A DNA stretch of 14,361 nucleotides, from positions 1-14,361 of the forward strand of contig JAGHSC010000255.1 in assembly GCA_018066065.1 (NCBI GenBank). The letters run 5' to 3'. Within the stretch, counting starts at the first letter, position 1. The number at the start of each line of letters is the position of its first letter. The notes under the pieces are model-generated. The model was not told the DNA's origin. It was given only the letters and a program-made list of their open reading frames with translations, and did no database searches. The DNA is from Candidatus Cryptobacteroides faecihippi. Lineage in GTDB: Bacteria; Bacteroidota; Bacteroidia; Bacteroidales; UBA932. Both the position numbers and the translations under genes were made by a program. This document shows, one piece after another, positions 1 to 6,331 of the stretch.

Positions 1-912
1 ATCATTTCCTCGCTGCATGATTCCCTCAGCATACCACCATTCGTGATTGCTTCCATGCTTGGCGTGCTCCTTCTCCTGATCGTCGTCGGAGGAGTTCACA
101 GAATCTCCAATGTGGTGGCCTACATGGTACCTTTCATGGCCTTGGGATTCATTGTCCTGGCCATCACGATCATGGTTATCCACATCACCGAGATTCCAGC
201 AATGTTCGGGAACATCATCAGAAGTGCCTTCGGCATCGAGCAGATGGGAGGTGGAATGATGGGAATAGCCGTCCAGCAGGGAGTCAAGAGAGGTCTGTTC
301 TCGAATGAGGCCGGTGAAGGCTCCGCTCCGAATGCAGCCGCAATCGCAGACACTTCCCACCCGGTCAAGCAGGGACTCGTCCAGGCTCTCGGAGTCTTCG
401 TGGACACAATCCTGATCTGCTCCTGCACGGCATTCATCATCCTCCTTTCCGGCCAGCTTGGCTGCGGCGAGGATGGCATCATCCTGACCAGCAGGAGCCT
501 GGAGGCCGTCATCGGTCCTGCAGGCCGCTGGTTCCTCACCATCGCGGTCTTTCTCTTTGCATTCAGCTCGGTCATCGGCAACTACTACTATGGCGAGACC
601 AACATAAGGTTCCTTTCATCAAGGGTTTCCACCAAGGCTGAGAAGGCTTGGGTCAACATCTACAGGGCGCTGGCGTTCCTGGTGATGCTCGGGGCTGCAT
701 TCATCACACTCCAGACCGCATGGTCGATCGTGGATCTGTCGATGGCGCTCGTCACCCTGGTGAACGTGTCAGCGATCGTGATGCTGGGCAGGAAGGCCTT
801 CGCCCTCCTCAGGGACTATTCCAGCCAGCGCAGGGCAGGCATCGCAGACCCTGTCTTCGACAAGCACTCATTCACCGAGGAGGACCCTGCAAAACTTGAA
901 GGCTGGGAATGA
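1..912 (+). CDS. Sodium:alanine/glycine symporter (AGCS family), 3' part
   Basis: Inner-membrane carrier that imports small neutral amino acids such as alanine or glycine with sodium. The reading frame is open from the first base, so the 303 codons seen are the C-terminal part. AGCS proteins usually run about 450-540 residues, so the first third is missing. The family signature GLFSNEAGEGSAPNAAA begins at residue 98 of the visible part. It is followed by several hydrophobic segments and a charged cytoplasmic tail of about 35 residues (from roughly residue 265) that ends in EDPAKLEGWE. An internal ATG at base 43 is not the start, because the upstream codons continue the same membrane segment. 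The GH2 gene follows after 43 nt on the same strand with no terminator between them, so the two may be co-transcribed. The exact amino acid carried cannot be read from the sequence. Confidence 0.93.
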   Translation: MISSLHDSLSIPPFVIASMLGVLLLLIVVGGVHRISNVVAYMVPFMALGFIVLAITIMVIHITEIPAMFGNIIRSAFGIEQMGGGMMGIAVQQGVKRGLFSNEAGEGSAPNAAAIADTSHPVKQGLVQALGVFVDTILICSCTAFIILLSGQLGCGEDGIILTSRSLEAVIGPAGRWFLTIAVFLFAFSSVIGNYYYGETNIRFLSSRVSTKAEKAWVNIYRALAFLVMLGAAFITLQTAWSIVDLSMALVTLVNVSAIVMLGRKAFALLRDYSSQRRAGIADPVFDKHSFTEEDPAKLEGWE

Positions 913-955
913 TCCCCGGGCCATGGAAATGACACAATAGAAAAAAGCATAACAG

Positions 956-3691
956 ATGAAACGTAACGTCCTTAGGGCAGCGGCTCTGGCGCTGTGTCTC
1001 CTTTCATTTCTCTCATCGGAAGGCTGCAGCAGAACAAAGGCCGCCGCAGACATTCCCCTTCCGGAGCATCCGAGGCCTGATTTCCAGCGCAAGGCTTTCA
1101 TCAACCTCAACGGCCATTGGAACTTCACATTCGACAAGGCAAAGGCCGAGGGGCCGATCGCGGAGTACGATGAGCAGATCCTGGTTCCGTTCCCTTGGGG
1201 ATCGAAGCTTTCAGAGGTGGAGAACAAGGCCGACACCGCATGGTACGGCCGTCAGATAACGGTTCCGTCTTCATGGAAGGGCAAGAGAATCTTCCTCGTG
1301 GTTGGAGCCAGCGACTGGGAGACCACGGCCTGGATCGACGGGAAGGAGCTTGGAAACCATCAGGGTGGCTACACTCCGTTCGCCTTCGAGCTTACCGACG
1401 ACGTGGAGTTCGGCAAGGCTCAGGACATCCGTCTCAAGGTCGCTGACGCACGCGTCGACTGGCATCTCTACGGCAAGCAGGGCTACGGTGACGCGAAGGG
1501 AATCTGGCAGACAGTCTACCTCGAGGCCCGCGGAGGCAACTACCTCAGCAGCATTCACTTCACCCCAGACATCGACAACTCCCTCGTAAGGATGGACGTT
1601 TCGCTGGACTCCGCCCCTGCAGGTGACGCTGTTGCCACCGTCAGGTTCAAGGACAGGAAGCAGAAGGACGTCAAGGTCTCATTCAATGGCAGACAGACTG
1701 CGAGCGTGGATATTCCCCTGAAGGATCAGCATCTCTGGGACATCGATGACCCTTACCTCTACGAGGTCTCCATCTCGCTTGCCGTCGACGGGAAGAAGGA
1801 GGACGAGGTGGAGAGCTACTTCGGACAGAGAAAGGTCAGCGCAATGAAAGTCCCTGGCCAGGGCTACAAGTACGTCGCTCTCAACAACCATCCGCTCTAC
1901 CTCCAGCTCACCCTGGACCAGAGCTACCATCCGGAAGGATTCTACACCTTCCCAAGCGATGAATTCATGAAGGACGAGATCCTCCTGAGCAAGAAGCTGG
2001 GCCTCAACGGCAACCGCGTGCACATCAAGGTGGAGGTCCCACGCAAGCTCTACTGGGCCGACAGGCTCGGACTGCTCATCATGGCCGACGTCCCGAACTT
2101 CTGGGGAGAGCCAGGCCCTGAGGCAAGGCAGGAGTGGGAAAGCTGCATGAGAGACCAGGTCGAGAGGGACTTCAACCATCCTTCAATATTCGCATGGGTG
2201 AACTTCAACGAGACATGGGGCCTCTTCACCAACGGCGAGGAAGGCAAATCCTACACCCACGAGACTCAGGAGTGGGTACGCAGCATGTACCACCTCACCA
2301 AGGAGCTCGACCCGACCTGGCTCGTGGAAGACAATTCAGCCTGCAACCAGGACCATGTCGAGACCGACATCAACTCATGGCATTCCTACCAGGCTGGACA
2401 CAGATGGGAGATCATGGCAAACTACTTTGACAAGAACACAGTCGTGGGAAGCGGTTTCAACTACATCGGCGAGAACACTGTCCAGGACGTTCCGATGATC
2501 AACAGCGAGTGCGGAAATGTCTGGGGCTACGAAGGCAGCGCAGGAGACTGCGACTACTCTTGGGACTATCACTGCATGATGGACGCCTTCCACAGGCACC
2601 TGAAGATCGGCGGATGGCTCTACACGGAGCACCACGATGTCATCAATGAGTGGAACGGCTACGTCAAGTTCGACAGGAGCGAGAAGATCGACGGACTCTG
2701 CGACTTCGTTCCCGGCATGACCATCGCCGACTTCCACACCCCTTACTACATCGTGCCTGCCGGAAAGATCTGCAGGACCGTTCCTGGAGGATCGGTGCAG
2801 ACAGTCAAGCTCAGTTCATCCTTCACCACAGACAAGGATCCAGGCAAGCTTGAGCTCGCCACGGAGCTGGGAGGCTGGAAGTGGGATGGAACTCCAGTGG
2901 AGCTCGGCAGCGAAAGCATGGCTGTGGCCTTCAAGCCTTTCGAGCTTGCAGAGATCGGCACACGCACTGTCAGCATTCCTTCCGAGAACGGAGTCTACGT
3001 GCTCAGATACATCCTCAAGGATGCCAAGGGCACGGTGCTCAGCCGCAACTTCTGCCTCTTCGTCGTCAACGATGTAAAGATCGAAGGCGCAGTTCCATTC
3101 GCACCTGCAAGCTACACAGCCGCAGAATGGAGCGTCAAGAACACAGTGGTTCTTGACAGCCTGAAGGTCAATGGATTCGGCCATGGCGCATTTGAATATT
3201 CAGTCACGTTGCCTGAGAATCTTGGCGAGGCCAAGGGAGCAGAGATCGTGTTCGAGGCTTCGGCGAAGCAGCTCTTCGGAAAGGATTGCGAGGGTAACGA
3301 GATCGATGGAGACTACATGCTCGGAGGAGGGACCTTCGATCCTTGCAAGTCGCCGAACTCCTACGCGATGACTGATGGAGTGCAGTGGAAGTCAAAGGTC
3401 TGCATCGAGATCAACGGCATCGATGTCGCAGCCTTCGACCTGGAGGATGATCCGGCAGACCACAGAGGAGTACTCTCATGGAACTCACAGCCGGCGCAGC
3501 GCTGGATGCGCGAGGGCGGTTCCTATGGCTGCCTCATCAGGGCAGAGGTTCCTTCCGAGCTCGTCAAGCCTGGCGCTGAACTCAGGATCAAGCTTTCTGC
3601 ACCCGAATCCGGAAATGGATCAGGAGGACTGGCAATCTACGGAAAGGACTTCGGAAGGTATCCAGTGGACCCTTGCATCATTCTGAAGTAA
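956..3691 (+). CDS. Lipoprotein glycoside hydrolase family 2 (beta-galactosidase/beta-glucuronidase superfamily)
   Basis: Retaining exo-glycosidase of 911 residues, probably anchored in the periplasm or outer membrane. A basic, hydrophobic signal peptide ends at Cys24 (FLSSEGC), an imperfect lipobox. The residues after the cysteine are not acidic, so there is no obvious surface-export signal. Order: GH2 sugar-binding jelly roll (about 45-190, with LNGHWNF at 51), Ig-like domain (about 195-295), TIM barrel (about 300-610), then roughly 290 residues of beta-rich C-terminal region. Catalytic residues by family motif: acid/base Glu419 in FAWVNFNETWG and nucleophile Glu518 in MINSECG. Substrate is not predictable: I see no convincing NxK motif of beta-glucuronidases, so galactosidase, glucuronidase or another activity remains open. 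The start has an A-rich leader typical of Bacteroidetes and no Shine-Dalgarno. A strong terminator follows the stop by 12 nt. Confidence 0.92.
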   Translation: MKRNVLRAAALALCLLSFLSSEGCSRTKAAADIPLPEHPRPDFQRKAFINLNGHWNFTFDKAKAEGPIAEYDEQILVPFPWGSKLSEVENKADTAWYGRQITVPSSWKGKRIFLVVGASDWETTAWIDGKELGNHQGGYTPFAFELTDDVEFGKAQDIRLKVADARVDWHLYGKQGYGDAKGIWQTVYLEARGGNYLSSIHFTPDIDNSLVRMDVSLDSAPAGDAVATVRFKDRKQKDVKVSFNGRQTASVDIPLKDQHLWDIDDPYLYEVSISLAVDGKKEDEVESYFGQRKVSAMKVPGQGYKYVALNNHPLYLQLTLDQSYHPEGFYTFPSDEFMKDEILLSKKLGLNGNRVHIKVEVPRKLYWADRLGLLIMADVPNFWGEPGPEARQEWESCMRDQVERDFNHPSIFAWVNFNETWGLFTNGEEGKSYTHETQEWVRSMYHLTKELDPTWLVEDNSACNQDHVETDINSWHSYQAGHRWEIMANYFDKNTVVGSGFNYIGENTVQDVPMINSECGNVWGYEGSAGDCDYSWDYHCMMDAFHRHLKIGGWLYTEHHDVINEWNGYVKFDRSEKIDGLCDFVPGMTIADFHTPYYIVPAGKICRTVPGGSVQTVKLSSSFTTDKDPGKLELATELGGWKWDGTPVELGSESMAVAFKPFELAEIGTRTVSIPSENGVYVLRYILKDAKGTVLSRNFCLFVVNDVKIEGAVPFAPASYTAAEWSVKNTVVLDSLKVNGFGHGAFEYSVTLPENLGEAKGAEIVFEASAKQLFGKDCEGNEIDGDYMLGGGTFDPCKSPNSYAMTDGVQWKSKVCIEINGIDVAAFDLEDDPADHRGVLSWNSQPAQRWMREGGSYGCLIRAEVPSELVKPGAELRIKLSAPESGNGSGGLAIYGKDFGRYPVDPCIILK

Positions 3692-3703
3692 GAGAAAAAA
3701 AAC

Positions 3704-3736
3704 AGGGCCGGATCGTCATCCGGCCCTTTCGTTTTT
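3704..3736 (+). terminator. Rho-independent terminator after the GH2 gene
   Basis: A perfect 10-bp stem, AGGGCCGGAT (3704-3713) with ATCCGGCCCT (3718-3727), closes a CGTC loop and is followed by a T-rich run ending at 3736. It starts 12 nt after the GH2 stop codon, so it ends the symporter/GH2 transcript. The run of eight A just before the stem gives it some capacity to act on the other strand too, although no - strand gene ends here. Confidence 0.87.
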
Positions 3737-3796
3737 GTACCCCTGAGGGTTATGATTACAGGCTCTCGCCTGTGAATCAACCCTCAGACCGGTACA
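3736..3796. repeat. 61-nt imperfect inverted repeat / long hairpin
   Basis: Nested pairing: TGTACC (3736-3741) with GGTACA (3791-3796); CTGAGGGT (3743-3750) with ACCCTCAG (3780-3787); TGATT (3753-3757) with AATCA (3775-3779); ACAGGC (3758-3763) with GCCTGT (3768-3773); loop TCTC. This gives 25 base pairs, interrupted by a two-base bulge on the left, a one-base bulge on the right and a small internal loop. It begins at the last T of the GH2 terminator. It has no U-tract of its own, so it is not a simple second terminator. It could be a structured 3' RNA, a palindromic extragenic repeat or a small mobile remnant. The function is unknown. Confidence 0.65.
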
Positions 3797-3912
3797 CCCA
3801 TAGGTCAAATTTTTTCAGGTGTATATTGCTTTAACTATGACTGTATCTTCAAATCTTGCCAACCATCCCTGATTGCGATGACAAAGTTATATCAAAAAAA
3901 TTTCCAATTATT

Positions 3913-3944
3913 CGTAATTTACGCAAACCATACCCCAATTTACG
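3913..3944. promoter_or_regulatory. Tandem AATTTACG half-sites, possible upstream operator
   Basis: AATTTACG occurs at 3916-3923 and again at 3937-3944, in the same orientation with a 21-bp period, close to two helical turns. The first copy lies in the 11-bp palindrome CGTAATTTACG (3913-3923). The same element makes up the arms of the large palindrome next to the regulator start. AraC-type proteins typically bind direct half-sites about 21 bp apart, so these are candidate sites for the adjacent regulator. This is inferred from spacing and repetition only. Confidence 0.4.
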
Positions 3945-4022
3945 GATAGTAATAGATACGACCATTTTCGCCACATGGATAGATACCTGATTTTCAGCAT
4001 TTTACAAAAAATATTTAGCCGT

Positions 4023-4053
4023 TTTGCAAATTGGCGTAAATTACGTATTTTTA
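4023..4053 (+). promoter_or_regulatory. Candidate Bacteroidetes -33/-7 promoter of the regulator gene
   Basis: TTTG at 4023-4026 is followed after 19 nt by TATTTTTA at 4046-4053. The Bacteroidetes primary sigma consensus is TTTG at -33 and TAnnTTTG at -7 with about 19-21 nt between. Here only the last base of the -7 box deviates. The transcript would start near 4060, giving a leader of about 47 nt before the ATG at 4107. The -7 box and expected start lie inside the 34-bp palindrome. Confidence 0.5.
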
Positions 4054-4067
4054 TACGCAATTTACGC
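4034..4067. promoter_or_regulatory. 34-bp inverted-repeat operator candidate
   Basis: The arms GCGTAAATTACGTAT (4034-4048) and ATACGCAATTTACGC (4053-4067) match at 14 of 15 positions around a TTTT centre. The left arm also contains the smaller palindrome CGTAAATTACG (4035-4045). The repeat sits 39 nt before the regulator start codon and covers the -7 box and likely transcription start. Most of it would therefore not be in the transcript, which favours a protein-binding DNA site over an RNA hairpin. Repression of the regulator gene by its own product is the simplest reading, but it is an inference. Confidence 0.55.
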
Positions 4068-4106
4068 ACATCCCACAAATAGTATAATAAGCAAAACGAT
4101 TGTACG

Positions 4107-5273
4107 ATGCCTAGACTATTGATAATCACTGAGTACCAAGAAATATTCATCAACGAAACAATCAAGGGAATCAAAAGATATGTCCAGGAAAGGAATGTCC
4201 CGAACTGTACAATCTGCACTCTATCCCAAGAATACAAGGACAAGATCGGGATAACAGGATTGCTAGAATGGTGCAAGTCATGGAACGTCGACTTTGTGAT
4301 GGGTAGTTTCAAGAAGGAAGAGAATCTTGAGATACTGACATCCGAAGGGATAGTGGTCATCGCAAACAACATTGGAGAGGAAATCGACGGTGTCCCGATG
4401 ATCCGTGCCGATGCTCGAGCCAACGGGCGCTTTGCCGCAAGATTCTTCATGGACAAGAAATACACAAACTTCGGGCTCTACACGCACACATCGGACAAGA
4501 CAGGTCAGACAAGGTTCACAGGATTCATCGAGGAGCTTCGCAAAGCAGGCCTGGAAGACAGGTGTTCAGTGCACCTCTTTGATGAAGATAATGACTTCCG
4601 CGTGGAGCTATCGGGAATGAAGGATTGGTTAAGCAGCCTGCCGAAACCCGTGGCGATCCTGACGGGAAAAGACATCTACGGAAACAACCTCATTGAGCTG
4701 TGCAATGTCTTCGGGATTGGAGTTCCCACTGAGGTAGCAATCCTCGGATCGTGGAATGACGAAAGGATCTGCAACATGAAGATCAACTCGCTGTCAAGCT
4801 TCAGCATGGATGTCGAGGACGTAGGATGGAAGATCGGGGAGATGCTCCACCGATGCATAATGCAGCCCGGCTACAAAGGGTATGACATCATGATGAAGCC
4901 TGCGACGGTGGTCGAGAGAGTCAGCACGGCATCGGTAGCGTCAACTGACCCGGACATACAGAAAGTCGTACGCTTCGTCCAGGACAACATCAGGAACAAG
5001 ATAACCGTGATAGATGTGATGAAAGAGGTCGCCGTGTCTAGAAGGCTTATGGAAAAGAAGTTCAAGGCCTTCATGGGAAAAGGAATCTACGAATACATCC
5101 TCGACTCCAAGATGAAGCTGTTCTCGGAGATTGTCAGAAACACATCGGAGCCGATTCAGAACATTGCCATGACTTTCGGAGACAATGACGCCAAGAACCT
5201 CTCAAGGAAGTTCAAGGAGATACATGGATGCTCACCTGCACAGTGGAGAGCAAAGAACAGGATGGGAAACTAG
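4107..5273 (+). CDS. XylR-type transcriptional regulator (LacI-like sensor + AraC-type HTH)
   Basis: Cytoplasmic DNA-binding protein of 388 residues, close to the 392 of E. coli XylR and with the same layout. Residues about 1-275 form a periplasmic-binding-protein-like sugar sensor (segments MIRADARANGRFAARFF at 98 and VPTEVAILGSWNDERICN at 207). There is no N-terminal LacI helix-turn-helix. Residues about 283-388 form an AraC-type double helix-turn-helix ending in the family signature around HGCSPAQWRAK (373-383). The ligand is probably a sugar; xylose is only a guess by homology, and the targets could be the nearby GH2, the GH78/GH3 genes or genes outside the window. The ATG at 4107 is the natural start, immediately at the conserved first beta strand. 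The gene has its own promoter candidate and palindrome and ends 15 nt from the convergent lrgB stop. Confidence 0.92.
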   Translation: MPRLLIITEYQEIFINETIKGIKRYVQERNVPNCTICTLSQEYKDKIGITGLLEWCKSWNVDFVMGSFKKEENLEILTSEGIVVIANNIGEEIDGVPMIRADARANGRFAARFFMDKKYTNFGLYTHTSDKTGQTRFTGFIEELRKAGLEDRCSVHLFDEDNDFRVELSGMKDWLSSLPKPVAILTGKDIYGNNLIELCNVFGIGVPTEVAILGSWNDERICNMKINSLSSFSMDVEDVGWKIGEMLHRCIMQPGYKGYDIMMKPATVVERVSTASVASTDPDIQKVVRFVQDNIRNKITVIDVMKEVAVSRRLMEKKFKAFMGKGIYEYILDSKMKLFSEIVRNTSEPIQNIAMTFGDNDAKNLSRKFKEIHGCSPAQWRAKNRMGN

Positions 5274-5288
5274 CTGCAGGGGAACGGT

Positions 5289-5981
5289 CTAGAGCAGAAA
5301 GGCGAACAACGGGGCAAGCAGGACGGTCAGAAGTCCACAGACAACGATGGACAGGCTGCTCATAGCCCCCTCGACAGGGCCGATCTCAAATGCCTTGGCA
5401 GTACCCACAGCATGAGCTGAAGAGCCGATTGCCAACCCCTTGGCAATCGGTTCATCTATCTTCAACAGTTTCAGGAATGCCTCGGAAAAGACGTTCCCAA
5501 GGACTCCGGTGATCACAATTGCCACGACACCGAGGGACACGATTCCACCGTACTCCTCGCAGACACCGACTCCGATGGCAGTGGTGATGGATTTCGGCAG
5601 GAAAGTCACGAAAGTCGTGTGGTCGAATCCAAAGACAATGGATAGAAGGAGTATGCAGGCAAGGCTTGAAAGCACTCCGGAAACAGTTCCGACAAGCACA
5701 GCCGTGAAATTCTTCTTCAGGATTTCAAACTGCTCATAAAGAGGCACGGCAAGGCAGATTGTTGCAGGAGTGAGAAGATAGCTGATGAGGTCGGCTCCCC
5801 TCTTGTAGGAATCATAGCTGATTCCGGTGCAGACAAGGAAGGCTGTGACCAGTATGATGGACACCAGCAGAGGATTCATGAACCCCCAGCCGGTCTTTTT
5901 CCTGAGAAGTACCCCAAGGCCATAGGATGCCAGGCTCAGGAGGACTCCGAAATAGATGGATGATTCAAGGACTTCCTTCAT
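5289..5981 (-). CDS. lrgB: LrgB/CidB family membrane protein
   Basis: Integral membrane protein of 230 residues with many hydrophobic segments, the usual length for LrgB/YohK. Conserved blocks: LLTPATICLAVPLYEQ (69-84), LPKSITTAI (128-136), and a C-terminal stretch from GSSAHAVGTAKAFEIG (186) to EGAMSSL (204-210). Known relatives modulate murein hydrolase activity and lysis in Staphylococcus (LrgAB/CidAB), carry pyruvate in Bacillus subtilis and Streptococcus mutans, or carry glycolate/glycerate in plant plastids (PLGG1, an LrgA-LrgB fusion). A transport role is therefore at least as likely as a lysis role. The start overlaps the lrgA stop by ATGA (5978-5981) and is preceded by an AGGAGG-type ribosome binding site. 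It is the last gene of the - strand run; I see no terminator after it. Confidence 0.93.
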   Translation of the reverse strand: MKEVLESSIYFGVLLSLASYGLGVLLRKKTGWGFMNPLLVSIILVTAFLVCTGISYDSYKRGADLISYLLTPATICLAVPLYEQFEILKKNFTAVLVGTVSGVLSSLACILLLSIVFGFDHTTFVTFLPKSITTAIGVGVCEEYGGIVSLGVVAIVITGVLGNVFSEAFLKLLKIDEPIAKGLAIGSSAHAVGTAKAFEIGPVEGAMSSLSIVVCGLLTVLLAPLFAFLL

Positions 5982-6331
5982 TTCTTCCTCCTCCTGCGGA
6001 TAACTACCTGCGAAACAAGACCCGTGAAACCCATGACTACGAAAGTGCTGATGACAATCACAGCGACGATTGCAAGCCAGTTTTCACTGATCAATCCCCA
6101 CGATTCCATGATCCCTACAGCGGGAGGAAGGAAAAGTACTGGCATGATGGCGATGAAGAAAGAGCTGACATCAGCCACGTCCTTCACCTTCACGACACGT
6201 ATCTCAAGTGCCAGGAAAAGCAGGGCGATGCCATAGATGCTGGCCGGGATAGGAAGATGGATGAAATGATGCAGCAATTCGCCCGCAAAGGCAAACGCCA
6301 GGATGACCAGAAACTGAAAAAGATACTTCAT
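5978..6331 (-). CDS. lrgA: CidA/LrgA family holin-like membrane protein
   Basis: Small membrane protein of 117 residues, partner of LrgB. It has about four hydrophobic segments and the family blocks LPIPASIYG (26-34) and PVLFLPPAVGIMESW (64-78). It ends in a very basic cytoplasmic tail, IRRRRKK. LrgA/CidA proteins were first described as holin-like regulators of murein hydrolase export; with LrgB they can also form a small organic-acid transporter. The start overlaps the stop of the carbonic-anhydrase-like gene by ATGA (6328-6331), and the stop overlaps the lrgB start in the same way, so the three genes are very probably translated as a coupled set. Nothing looks truncated. Confidence 0.92.
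   Translation of the reverse strand: MKYLFQFLVILAFAFAGELLHHFIHLPIPASIYGIALLFLALEIRVVKVKDVADVSSFFIAIMPVLFLPPAVGIMESWGLISENWLAIVAVIVISTFVVMGFTGLVSQVVIRRRRKK
5987..5995 (-). promoter_or_regulatory. Strong Shine-Dalgarno of lrgB inside the lrgA 3' end
   Basis: On the - strand AGGAGGAGG spans 5995-5987, ending 5 nt before the lrgB ATG (5981-5979). It is unusual because Bacteroidetes rarely rely on strong Shine-Dalgarno sequences and no other start in the window has one this good. The same bases encode consecutive arginines in the C-terminal IRRRRKK tail of LrgA. Together with the ATGA overlap it supports the lrgB start and coupled translation. Confidence 0.65.

Larger units (their letters stand above)
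3692..4106. other. Intergenic region between the GH2 and regulator genes (415 nt)
   Basis: This is the only stretch above 300 nt without a gene. It holds the GH2 terminator (3704-3736), a long imperfect hairpin (3736-3796), then AT-rich DNA. From 3797 to about 3912 I see no open reading frame or RNA gene; there is only a short TACACC/GGTGTA inverted repeat (3793-3798 with 3818-3823). From 3913 to 4067 there are four copies of an AATTTACG element, a promoter candidate and a large palindrome. The octamer ATAGATAC occurs twice (3952 and 3979). The base composition is clearly more AT-rich than the flanking genes, as expected for a regulatory region. Confidence 0.75.

Noticed and set aside
3736..3796. 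Hairpin considered as an integron attC site or riboswitch
   Set aside because: It lacks the GTTRRRY core sites of attC, there is no integrase or cassette nearby, and it is too far from the next start codon with a terminator-like end on the wrong side for a riboswitch.
3882..3889. A perfect - strand TAACTTTG, matching the Bacteroidetes -7 box
   Set aside because: No TTTG lies at the right distance upstream, and no - strand gene follows; one such match is expected by chance in a few hundred AT-rich bases.
4083..4088. TATAAT, a sigma-70-like -10 hexamer before the regulator
   Set aside because: No -35 partner at 16-18 nt, only 18 nt from the start codon, and Bacteroidetes promoters do not follow this consensus.
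3908..4465. A 185-codon open frame on the - strand over the regulator promoter and 5' end
   Set aside because: It lies mostly antisense to the clear XylR-type gene, shows no recognisable domain, and its stop-side part crosses the operator repeats. It is best explained as a chance frame.
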